Part shown: in pieces, positions 6,742-13,026 of the stretch
How the letters are laid out: the number at the start of each line of letters is the position of its first letter
Numbering within the stretch: position 1 is the stretch's first letter
Assembly: GCA_030597865.1 (NCBI GenBank)
Contig: JAUVQZ010000059.1
Coordinates: 1 to 13,026 of the forward strand
Length of the DNA: 13,026 nt
From: Pseudomonadota bacterium
GTDB lineage: Bacteria > Desulfobacterota > Desulfobulbia > Desulfobulbales > SURF-16
Direction: 5' to 3'
The notes under the pieces: model-generated
Databases searched by the model: none
The model's input: only the letters and a program-made list of their open reading frames with translations
Told to the model about the DNA's origin: nothing
Translations under genes and position numbers: made by a program

Positions 6742-7530
6742 ATGATGAAGCTCTCAACACATATTCTATTTTTTCTCTGCATCCTCTTGGGTCTCCATGC
6801 CACAGCTAATGCCCAAATGCGGCCAATCCTCAAGCACCGGGCCGGGGTGCCCCCCTTCGCCATACTTAAGACCATTATGGAGACAAATCTTTCCCCGGCC
6901 ACCCCACCAGCCCTTGCCAACGCCAAAATGGCCAACCAGGCCCCCTATATCACCTGGCTTGCAGATTCCGACGCCAGGGTGGAGCCACGCTTCATCCTCC
7001 CTGCAGGCAGCGGCCTCATCTACACGGTCCGCAACCTGGCCAACCAGATCGTTAACTCCAGGGGGGCCATTGATTACGGGGTTCGCTACTTACACACACC
7101 TGTGCTGCTCATAACCGGCAACACAGACAGTGAGGCCTTGACTATCCTCCTCACCAACCACGATGACCTGCCCACCGCTATCCAGGCCGACCTGGACCAT
7201 CTTTTTTTACCGGCCAGAGATGCTGCCCAGGGCAAGAAAAAGGAGAAGCTGCCCCTGGCCAAAAAGGTGCAAACACTGATGGAAAAGAATATCGACCACC
7301 AGGTTGACAGGGCCATGAAGCTCTACCAGGACCGGATCAGAGTCAGTCGTCTTGTTATTATTGGTGCTGTGCTTGACATCGCCAACCAATACGGCAGGGG
7401 AAAAAACAAACTGCTCATTATCAATATTAACGGCGAAAGGCGTGATAGCGCCCTGGGGCGCCTGCCAATCACCAAGGGTCTCCGGCCAGAGTTGAAGAAA
7501 TTCCTGGGTAGAAAACCGGCCAGCCGCTAA
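6742..7530 (+). CDS. Exported beta-carbonic-anhydrase-like protein lacking the zinc ligands
   Basis: The 262-residue protein begins with a signal peptide (MMKLSTHILFFLCILLGLHA, probable cleavage after ANA at 22-24), so it should be periplasmic. The mature part follows the beta-carbonic anhydrase pattern. LADSDARVEP (73-82) replaces the usual CxDxRVxPE. GSGLIYTVRNLANQI (89-103) replaces GDLFVVRNAGN. GAIDYGVRYL (108-117) matches the GSIEYAVEHL helix, and LLITGNTDSEAL (122-133) replaces VVLGHxxCGAV. Near the end, RLVIIGAVLDI matches the terminal KIVGAxYDL strand. All three zinc ligands are changed: Cys to Asp75, His to Asn127, Cys to Ser130. The Asp77-Arg79 dyad is kept. Normal zinc-dependent CO2 hydration is therefore unlikely; a binding or structural role, or another metal, is possible. 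The open frame extends upstream to 6547, but the signal peptide and an AAGG 6 bases upstream favour 6742 (6745 is an alternative). Confidence 0.8.
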   Translation: MMKLSTHILFFLCILLGLHATANAQMRPILKHRAGVPPFAILKTIMETNLSPATPPALANAKMANQAPYITWLADSDARVEPRFILPAGSGLIYTVRNLANQIVNSRGAIDYGVRYLHTPVLLITGNTDSEALTILLTNHDDLPTAIQADLDHLFLPARDAAQGKKKEKLPLAKKVQTLMEKNIDHQVDRAMKLYQDRIRVSRLVIIGAVLDIANQYGRGKNKLLIININGERRDSALGRLPITKGLRPELKKFLGRKPASR

Positions 7531-7533
7531 CTG

Positions 7534-7582
7534 GCAATAAAAAAGGGGCTGGATGAAAATCATCCAGCCCCTTTTTTATTGC
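7534..7582. terminator. Bidirectional terminator between convergent genes
   Basis: This is a perfect 23-bp inverted repeat (7534-7556 with 7560-7582) with a 3-base AAA loop. Its GGGGCTGGATGA core is flanked by six A on one side and six T on the other, so it works in both directions. It lies just after the carbonic-anhydrase-like stop and about 20 bases from the aminotransferase stop. Confidence 0.95.
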
Positions 7583-7602
7583 TCTTCTGTACCTTGTCTC
7601 TC

Positions 7603-8910
7603 TTAAGCGGAGGCGAGATACTCCTTAATCTTCTCAGCCATGGTTGCAAAGATCAGCCGGAAGGCCTTTTCATCGCGCTCCAGCAAGGTTGTCCGATACC
7701 CCTGCAGTTCGGTGGCAAAGGATGTCAGGGGCACGACACAGATGCCGGTGGCACCCAGCAGATAATAGACAAAGCGCTTATCAAGGGAAACATTATCAAC
7801 GGACACCAGTTTTTCGATATGTCCCCTCACCTCACCATTGTCAATGGCCAGGGTCTGCTGGTGATTCAAAACACCCTCCTCAAAGACCACACTCATATAA
7901 AAGGCGCCGTTGGTCCGGTTCACCTTAATGCCCTCAACCTTTTTCAAACAATCATAGGCGATATTGGCGTAGCGCTCATAACGGTCAATCCTCTCCTGGA
8001 GATAGACGGGATACTCCGGGTGGCTCACCAGGCTGGGAAAGGCCATCTGCGGCAGGGTGGTGGAGCATACCTCGGTCATCTTGGCGTTTAAGATGGAATC
8101 CACATATTTTTTAAACATGGGATCCTTGTCCGAGTTATAGACCTCAATCCAGCCGCAACGGGAACCGGGCCAGGGCATCTCCTTGGACACGCCACGCATG
8201 GCAATGGCGGGCACATCACCGATGATATCGGAAATGGCCACGGTTTTTTTGCCGTTATAGACGATGTGATGATAGACCTCGTCACAGATGACGAACAGGT
8301 CATACTTTCTGGCCAGATCAATCATACCCTGCAGGATTGACTCGGGATAGACGGCACCGGTGGGGTTATCAGGGTTAATGATCAGAATGCCGGCCACGGC
8401 AGGATTATACTTTATCCTCTTCTCCAGATCGTCAAGGTCGGGATACCAGTTATTATCCGGATCAAGGATATAGGTGACGGGCCGGTCCCCGGCATGGGCG
8501 GCCTCTGCCGAAGAATGGGTGGTATAGCTCGGTGTCGGCACCACGACGCGGGCGGTGCGGCGCAGAAAACCGAAAATTTTACTGATCGCATCGCCAAGAC
8601 CATTAAAAAAGAGAATGTCCTCGGGGCAGATCTGCACATGGCCACGGTCATTGACCTGCTTGGCGATAAACTGTCTGGTGGCCAAGATGCCGCGGGTGGG
8701 GCAATAGCCGTAGGACAGGTCCTGCATGGCAAAATCGGCAACAATCTCCTTCATCCAGAGGGGGATCTCCTCGCCCTTGGCAACGGGATCACCGATATTT
8801 TCCCAGTGGGTTTCAATGCCCAGCTCCTGGAGCTTCAAACCAACATTAACAATATTGCGGATTTCGTAGGTAAGCTCTCCAGCTCCAATATGAACGATAT
8901 CAGTACGCAT
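7603..8910 (-). CDS. PLP-dependent aminotransferase, class I/II
   Basis: This fold-type I aminotransferase should move an amino group between an amino acid and a 2-oxo acid using pyridoxal phosphate in the cytoplasm; the substrate cannot be named from sequence alone. The 435 residues include the N-terminal IGDPVAKGEEIP (39-50), the PLP phosphate-binding region FFNGLGDAISKIF (101-113) and NPDNPTG (179-185). PLP-ring contacts are DEVYHHIVY (210-218), the Schiff-base lysine is in GVSKEMPWPGSRCGW (Lys243, with Arg251 after it), and FRLIFA near 417-422 holds the likely carboxylate-binding Arg418. The catalytic set is complete. The ATG at 8910 has GGAG about 10 bases upstream. The gene stands alone and converges on the carbonic-anhydrase-like gene. 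Aspartate- or alanine-type activity is the most likely guess, unproven. Confidence 0.9.
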   Translation of the reverse strand: MRTDIVHIGAGELTYEIRNIVNVGLKLQELGIETHWENIGDPVAKGEEIPLWMKEIVADFAMQDLSYGYCPTRGILATRQFIAKQVNDRGHVQICPEDILFFNGLGDAISKIFGFLRRTARVVVPTPSYTTHSSAEAAHAGDRPVTYILDPDNNWYPDLDDLEKRIKYNPAVAGILIINPDNPTGAVYPESILQGMIDLARKYDLFVICDEVYHHIVYNGKKTVAISDIIGDVPAIAMRGVSKEMPWPGSRCGWIEVYNSDKDPMFKKYVDSILNAKMTEVCSTTLPQMAFPSLVSHPEYPVYLQERIDRYERYANIAYDCLKKVEGIKVNRTNGAFYMSVVFEEGVLNHQQTLAIDNGEVRGHIEKLVSVDNVSLDKRFVYYLLGATGICVVPLTSFATELQGYRTTLLERDEKAFRLIFATMAEKIKEYLASA

Positions 8911-9121
8911 GAATTATATACTCCGCCCCAAGAGGCATTAAAGGATCCCGTTGAACAAAGGGTTGTGATTTCGAGGCATGGCCTAGCCCTGATCGCCAAC
9001 AAGAAAACACTTTTCTCTACCACAGCCCCCATACGCCGTCAATAAACTCCTCAACTTTTAAAGGGATCTGGCCGATTGGTTGGATATAAAAAAGTGTAAA
9101 GGGGTGAATGGCATAAACTCC

Positions 9122-9128
9122 AAGGAGG
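9122..9128 (+). promoter_or_regulatory. Ribosome binding site of the Cys-rich small protein
   Basis: AAGGAGG at 9122-9128 lies 8 bases before the ATG at 9137. It decides against the in-frame ATG at 9080, which has no such site. Confidence 0.75.
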
Positions 9129-9136
9129 GGGTCGCC

Positions 9137-9343
9137 ATGGAAAAAGTGTGGAGATTTACCATTGAAAACGGCACGGTAAAGAGGGGTGAAAGAACCAGAA
9201 AACAGCTTACCCTGTCAGGCTGCAACGAACCCTTCAAAGACCGGTACTGGTGTCCGAAAAAGCACTGGTTCCACAAGGCGCCCTGCCCCTTTGTCAACCA
9301 GCGAGAGTGTGAGAACTACAGGCTGATGTGCGGCTGTCTCTAA
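9137..9343 (+). CDS. Small Cys-rich protein, family not recognised
   Basis: The 68-residue protein starts MEKVWRFTIENG and has no signal peptide or membrane segment. It is basic and rich in aromatic residues, with six cysteines at 29, 39, 50, 58, 65 and 67 and histidines at 43 and 46. CPKKHWFH (39-46) and the terminal CGCL are the most striking parts. The arrangement suggests a small zinc-binding or disulfide-stabilised domain, but no family could be named. The strong AAGGAGG ribosome site 8 bases upstream supports a real gene. It is the only plus-strand gene in the right half of the window, running between a divergent aminotransferase and a convergent putative metalloprotease, so it is probably transcribed alone. 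No clear promoter or terminator was seen. Confidence 0.65.
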   Translation: MEKVWRFTIENGTVKRGERTRKQLTLSGCNEPFKDRYWCPKKHWFHKAPCPFVNQRECENYRLMCGCL

Positions 9344-9404
9344 CAAGGGCTGTCAGTGTCAGGGTCAACATGCTTGGGCGTGGTGCTGACATGTGTCCCA
9401 TGGC

Positions 9405-9418
9405 GTCTCAAGTGAGAC
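9405..9418. other. Short hairpin directly after the SprA-like stop codon
   Basis: GTCTC (9405-9409) and GAGAC (9414-9418) form a 5-bp stem with an AAGT loop, touching the stop codon of the 9419-10243 gene. No T-tract follows, so it is at best a weak transcript end. Confidence 0.3.
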
Positions 9419-10243
9419 CTAAACCACCTCTCCAACACCAGACTCGACAGCGCCTTCATTGGCTGACGTGGTGTTGTCGTCCGTGTCACGGCCTGCCAAT
9501 TTCTCGGCTGCCTGGCCAACAACACCCCCACCGCCTTCTGCTGCGGACCTTGCCAACTGCAGCTCATTCATGGCGTCGGTCATGGTGACCATGGCAGCGG
9601 CTGCCACCTTGCGATCCTGGGGGGAAGGGTCAACCGGAGCCAGGGCGGCCGCCCGGACGTTGCGCATCTTGGCAATGGTATCTGCCGGTTCAGTCTCCCT
9701 GGATGTATCAATGGACACCTCGCCAGCCACGGCATAGCGGTTACCATCCGCGCCCTTTTCGTAGGATAATGAAACACCCCGCGTGACCAGGCTGCCAGCG
9801 GCGGCCATATGGGCCTGTTCGTGGGCCCGGACAGCGCGGTCCACCTTCTTCAACTCAGCAAGCTGGGCCTGTTCCTGCTGGGACAGCACTTCACCGTCCA
9901 CCCCCTTTGACCCAGAGGCTGTTGCCCCCCCTTGCTCCTGCCCTGTCCCCCCCTGCTCCTGAACGAGTCCCGAACCCTTGTCGGCCCGCTCCTCGCCATT
10001 GAGACGTTGCCCCTGTAAGGCATAGGCCTGGGCCGCACAGGCAGGACAACTGCCACATCGGCAAGCCGATGGGCCAACAGCAGCCGTTGCCCTATTACGC
10101 CACGCCCCACTGCTGCCACTGTAAGTGTCAACAGCCGGGCCTGCACCTTGGGCCCCTTTATTTCTTTCATAGCCGCCACCAGAAATTTCCTGGGGGCGCA
10201 GGAAAGCAGGGGGCGCGGACTGGATGCCATTAATGCTGGGCAT
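9419..10243 (-). CDS. SprA-related putative metalloprotease (HEXXH)
   Basis: The 274-residue protein has a long low-complexity N-terminal half rich in Gly, Ser, Gln and Ala, including a CRCGSCPAC cluster (Cys 61, 63, 66, 69). The conserved C-terminal region starts LSQQEQAQLAELKKVDRAVRAHEQAHMAAAGSL (split here over residues 120-152). It contains HEQAH (141-145), a zincin-type HEXXH motif, followed by a segment including SYEKGADGNRYAVAGEVSID and DTIAKMRNVRAAALAPVDPS. This pattern matches the SprA-related, CJM1_0395-like putative metalloprotease family, whose function is not well known. No signal peptide is seen. The ATG at 10243 has GAGG 7 bases upstream; a TTG two codons earlier (10249) is not favoured. 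It looks monocistronic. Confidence 0.8.
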   Translation of the reverse strand: MPSINGIQSAPPAFLRPQEISGGGYERNKGAQGAGPAVDTYSGSSGAWRNRATAAVGPSACRCGSCPACAAQAYALQGQRLNGEERADKGSGLVQEQGGTGQEQGGATASGSKGVDGEVLSQQEQAQLAELKKVDRAVRAHEQAHMAAAGSLVTRGVSLSYEKGADGNRYAVAGEVSIDTSRETEPADTIAKMRNVRAAALAPVDPSPQDRKVAAAAMVTMTDAMNELQLARSAAEGGGGVVGQAAEKLAGRDTDDNTTSANEGAVESGVGEVV

Positions 10244-10356
10244 AATCAAACCTCAAAAAAATCATCCACAAACAAACTGACAGAGGGTGTAGTTGTACCT
10301 TCTAATATCTCCTATCGACAGCCGGACAAAGAACTTTAATAAAAATCGATTGTAGA

Positions 10357-10387
10357 GAAAAAAACCCAGGACCCCAGAACGGGCTGG
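10357..10387 (-). terminator. Probable terminator of the outer-membrane transport operon
   Basis: On the minus strand CCAGCCC (10387-10381) can pair with GGG and CTGG ending at 10366, with a 3-base bulge, followed by G and then seven T. It lies about 80 bases past the barrel gene stop. The stem is imperfect. Confidence 0.45.
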
Positions 10388-10466
10388 CAACAATGACATG
10401 GTGGACACTGGACTTTGCGGTGGGAGTCACGGGTTCATCTTGGTGGTCTTGAAACTGGAGGGTGAC

Positions 10467-11684
10467 CTAGAAATAATAGACTAACTCCAGTTTGACAAAA
10501 TCGTCATCGCCAAGGGCATTATCCACACTACCCGTCGCCCCATCCATAAAAAAGGCAGCCTCCAGGTTGAGACGGGAAAAATCGCTGAGCCGGCGCCCCG
10601 CCTCCACCGTGAGCAAGCGGGAGCCATGGTCCAGATCCTGAATAACACCCAGAAGAATCTCACTGGAGGCCGCGTCATTAAAGGCCAGGCGCATACCAGC
10701 CATCAGGTCATTATTAAACAGTCCAGCCCTGTCTTGCTGCCGGTCATCAAAGACATATTCGCCAATAAGCCCAAGATCCAGGCCCGAGTCAAAAATCCCC
10801 ACCAGGGTGTATTCAAAACCAAGGGTGGTGGCAACAAAACCCCTGCCATAGCCAGTCCGGTACAGGGCCTCGGCCTTGACGAGCCAGGAACCGAAAACCC
10901 CCTGGAGATCAAGGGATGTCTGGTTTATCTGCTCATAATAGGGACGCAGAACAGGGTTCCCCCCCTTATCCAGGCTGGCAATCAAAAACGGCTCCCTGGA
11001 GGTACCTTTAAAAAAGGAGAGGCCAAAATCAATATCTCCCAGGCTGTGACTATAGCGCAGGGCCACATCCTGGTGCCGCTCTTCACTGCCGCTTTCATAC
11101 AGGGGATGATCCGTATCAACCACCAGTGAGGGACGCAGGCGGCCCTTGACTCCGGCAAAGGTCCGTTCCCTGAAATAGGGCAGGAGAAAGGCGTCAATAA
11201 CGCCCCAGTCGCGCACCAGAGAGAGATGGGCCATGGGCTGTCCCAGCTTCTCCTCGCCGTCCAGGGATTCAACCAGATCGGTTTGATTGATGATATCCAC
11301 CAGGTGCACGAACTCGCAGGCCCCCCAGAACACCTTACCCAGGCCAAGACGCAGCTCCCAGCTATCCCTGACATGGAGATAATTAAGCTCCCGGAGATCC
11401 AGGTGACTCCGCTCCCTATCAGCACTGTCCAGGCGGGCAAAGGGGGAAAGAATCAGACTGGAGCCGTCTTCAAACCCATGGTAGAGCTCAGCGTTTACGG
11501 CAAGGGAACCACCCTGGGAACGCTGGCCGGCAAACTGGGGGCCATGCAGGAACAAACGGCCCTCCACCATGGCTGAACCACTCAACTCCAAGGCCAGGCA
11601 GGGGAAGGGGGAAAACAGGGTGATGAGCCCCATAAGTCCGAGGACAGGGGGGGCAAGAAAACCATTACGATGCAGAGTAACCAT
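10467..11684 (-). CDS. Outer-membrane beta-barrel protein of an MMPL/LolA-like export operon
   Basis: The 405-residue protein has an N-terminal hydrophobic export signal (about residues 10-32, ending PFPCLA). A series of alternating amphipathic strands follows, and the C-terminus KLELVYYF ends in phenylalanine, the usual signal for barrel insertion. Central segments such as GKVFWGACEFVHLVDIINQT and RDWGVIDAFLLPYFRERTF resemble uncharacterised barrels, possibly DUF1302-like, that sit beside MMPL transporter and LolA-like genes. Its likely role is the outer-membrane end of a lipid or envelope-component transport route. The frame continues 37 codons upstream to 11795, but that part is encoded by a dispersed repeat, and the signal peptide starts at the ATG 11684. 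No good ribosome site precedes this ATG, which leaves the exact start uncertain. Confidence 0.75.
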   Translation of the reverse strand: MVTLHRNGFLAPPVLGLMGLITLFSPFPCLALELSGSAMVEGRLFLHGPQFAGQRSQGGSLAVNAELYHGFEDGSSLILSPFARLDSADRERSHLDLRELNYLHVRDSWELRLGLGKVFWGACEFVHLVDIINQTDLVESLDGEEKLGQPMAHLSLVRDWGVIDAFLLPYFRERTFAGVKGRLRPSLVVDTDHPLYESGSEERHQDVALRYSHSLGDIDFGLSFFKGTSREPFLIASLDKGGNPVLRPYYEQINQTSLDLQGVFGSWLVKAEALYRTGYGRGFVATTLGFEYTLVGIFDSGLDLGLIGEYVFDDRQQDRAGLFNNDLMAGMRLAFNDAASSEILLGVIQDLDHGSRLLTVEAGRRLSDFSRLNLEAAFFMDGATGSVDNALGDDDFVKLELVYYF

Positions 11685-11719
11685 TTTTTTAGGGCCATTA
11701 AGAAATATTGGCTGACCGG

Positions 11720-11747
11720 CACCCTTCGACAGGCTCAGGGCAATGCC
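11720..11747 (+). repeat. Short dispersed repeat (CCCTTCGACAGGCTCAGGG type)
   Basis: The stretch contains CCCTTCGACAGGCTCAGGG, a partly palindromic sequence recognisable as a short repeat found in many unrelated bacterial genomes. It is non-coding here and lies in the 179-base gap between the LolA-like and barrel genes. Its reverse reading gives the spurious LSLSKG peptide in the barrel's upstream frame. Confidence 0.65.
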
Positions 11748-11863
11748 CCTTGCACTGACTGGACACCCAGCAGAGAAATGGTCGAAAAGGAACAAACAAC
11801 ACTACCGACACAAGAGTCAACGCACGGAACATGGCTTCCTCGATACGCCGCGACAAACCTTTT

Positions 11864-12655
11864 TCATCTCACCCGCCTCAGGCTGTTCTTATTAAAGTCA
11901 GCGTCCCTAAGACCGGTGGCAAACCGGAAATTGCGCCAGTGCAGCTCGGTTGTCTTGCCGTTTTGATGGTTTATCATCTCCATTCTATGGGGGCGCCAGA
12001 AAAGCTCGAGATACTGATTATAGTCATCCATGGTCAAGGTCTTTAAATGGCTGGCCTTGCGGTCATAATACTCCACCTTCCAGAGACGGAACTCATCCTT
12101 GTCCCGCCAGGACACCATCCGGGTATAACCGGAGTTGGCGGCATCAACGGGATAACTTTCCACCATGGTGCAGTCATGGCCGTTATAGAGGGCGTCACCC
12201 AGATACTTATAGGTGTACTTCTCCACCTCCTGACTGGCAATATCCTCATAGGCAAACTCACTGCCCATGAACGATCCCGACTTATTGCGCGAGGCAATGC
12301 GCTTGACCCTCTTTAAGGCGGGCAGATAGAGCCATTGATCATCATCGCCGATCTTATGGCTAAAGGTGAGAAGGGCCGTGCCCTTGACGTCCCGGGGCGA
12401 GTCAAAGATGGTCAGGGCCTTATCCCCATCACCCACCACCTCAAGGGTTCGGATCCTTATTTTGCGACTGCTCTCCTGACCATGCCGGTTACGGAGCACC
12501 ATCTCCATATCCGAGGTAAAATCCCCAAAACCGTTCTCCCTGGCATCTGCCTCGTGGGCAATGGCCAAACCACGTTCCCCAGGAGTTTCAGCCAGAACCA
12601 CGGAGGATGTGACAAGGAGGGGGAGAAGAAAAAATAGCGTGGGTAAAATTCTCAT
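11864..12655 (-). CDS. LolA-like periplasmic protein (outer membrane lipoprotein-sorting protein family)
   Basis: The 263-residue protein has a clear signal peptide (MRILPTLFFLLPLLVTSSVV, cleavage probably after VLA at 20-22) and should be periplasmic. The mature protein shows the LolA_like pattern: FTSDMEMVLRN (46-56), KALTIFDSPRDVKGTALLTF (79-98), QWLYLPALKRVKRIAS (107-122), GSFMGSEFAYEDI (127-139), and later strands through WRDKDEFRLWKVEYYDR. Such proteins have a half-barrel fold that can carry lipid or lipoprotein acyl chains, and are commonly encoded beside MMPL-type RND transporters. The ATG at 12655 has AGGAG 4 bases upstream. It lies 212 bases after the transporter stop and 179 before the barrel start, on the same strand, which suggests one transport unit. 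The cargo is unknown. Confidence 0.88.
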   Translation of the reverse strand: MRILPTLFFLLPLLVTSSVVLAETPGERGLAIAHEADARENGFGDFTSDMEMVLRNRHGQESSRKIRIRTLEVVGDGDKALTIFDSPRDVKGTALLTFSHKIGDDDQWLYLPALKRVKRIASRNKSGSFMGSEFAYEDIASQEVEKYTYKYLGDALYNGHDCTMVESYPVDAANSGYTRMVSWRDKDEFRLWKVEYYDRKASHLKTLTMDDYNQYLELFWRPHRMEMINHQNGKTTELHWRNFRFATGLRDADFNKNSLRRVR

Positions 12656-12867
12656 TGCGACTCCTGTTTTTCTATCACTACCGGGTAGCTTGAAAAATCA
12701 GCTATCTTGTTCAAGGACAAAGGACGGTGAAAAAAAGTGCCCCGAGGGTATTTCCGATGGGCATGCTGCATATTGGTCATAAACGGACATTTCTCTTCTT
12801 TGCCGTGACGCAGTAATCGGGCAGGTAAGTGAGCCTACGAGACTCTAAAAATAGTAGGCAAGGTAGT

Positions 12868-13026
12868 CTATCTGCTTTCCGACGACCCAGCCGTGGTTGC
12901 CCCTCCCTCCACTTTGATCAACAGGGCTGGGAGGAAGAAAAAATCCATGATCAGAGCAATAACAATGGTGACGGCTGTCATGGCGCCCATATTGGCATTA
13001 ATCTGAAAGCCGGAAAAGGAGAGCAC
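12868..13026 (-). CDS. MMPL/RND-family transporter, C-terminal end (runs off the right edge)
   Basis: Only the last 52 residues are present. They read LSFSGFQINANMGAMTAVTI followed by VIALIMDFFFLPALLIKVEG and a short polar tail. The pattern of a conserved F-x-x-N-x-x-M-G turn, then a final transmembrane helix with Asp-Phe and LPALL, is typical of the C-terminus of MMPL-type RND exporters of the inner membrane. The frame is open to the window edge and ends with TAG at 12868. Downstream on the same strand are the LolA-like protein and the barrel, matching a known gene neighbourhood for lipid or envelope-component export. The preceding 212 bases (12656-12867) show only a 6-bp GCCTAC/GTAGGC inverted repeat near 12832-12859 and no strong terminator. 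Confidence 0.8.
   Translation of the reverse strand: MLSFSGFQINANMGAMTAVTIVIALIMDFFFLPALLIKVEGGATTAGSSESR

Noticed and set aside
9060..9085. Possible sigma-54 promoter before the Cys-rich gene (TGGC, 7 bases, TTGG)
   Set aside because: The spacing fits, but the -12 element has GG instead of GC and the other consensus bases are missing, so the match is too weak.
11685..11795. 37-codon N-terminal extension of the outer-membrane barrel
   Set aside because: The extension is encoded by the dispersed repeat (giving LSLSKG) and would place the signal peptide internally.
1..13026. tRNA, rRNA genes, CRISPR arrays and transposase genes
   Set aside because: Looked for by eye on both strands; no cloverleaf, regular repeat-spacer array or transposase frame was found.

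Overview
The window looks like chromosomal DNA of a Gram-negative bacterium. Three genes point to an outer membrane: an RND/MMPL exporter, a LolA-like periplasmic protein and a beta-barrel ending in Tyr-Tyr-Phe. The Clostridium-type SerA, the periplasmic carbonic-anhydrase-like protein and the dispersed CACGGAA-type repeats suggest a deltaproteobacterial sulfate reducer or sulfur disproportionator, perhaps Desulfobulbales-like. That placement is an inference from general resemblance and was not tested by any search.

Layout, left to right. Almost all genes are on the minus strand. Positions 1-551 hold the N-terminal part of a phosphoglycerate dehydrogenase (serA family). Upstream of it, separated by a perfect terminator hairpin, is a diguanylate cyclase (634-1662). 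A 613-base gene-free stretch follows, with homopolymer tracts and one copy of a dispersed repeat. Next come trpS (2276-3241), a second, inverted copy of the repeat, then dnaK (3542-5449) and grpE (5533-6105). The grpE-dnaK chaperone pair is transcribed grpE first. No hrcA, dnaJ or CIRCE operator is visible beside it, and dnaK and trpS each have their own terminator.

The first plus-strand gene (6742-7530) encodes an exported protein with the beta-carbonic-anhydrase fold signature in which all three zinc ligands are replaced. It converges on a PLP-dependent aminotransferase (7603-8910), and the two share a perfect 23-bp bidirectional terminator. A small Cys-rich protein (9137-9343, plus strand) and a SprA-like HEXXH putative metalloprotease (9419-10243, minus) follow.

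The right end is a probable envelope transport operon read leftwards: the C-terminus of an MMPL/RND transporter (12868-13026), a LolA-like periplasmic protein (11864-12655) and an outer-membrane barrel (10467-11684). A short dispersed repeat sits between the last two.

The most unusual item is the carbonic-anhydrase-like protein, a likely pseudoenzyme or an enzyme using different chemistry. Next are the inverted MITE-like repeats around trpS, the terminator-like hairpin placed directly in front of serA, and the orphan Cys-rich small protein.
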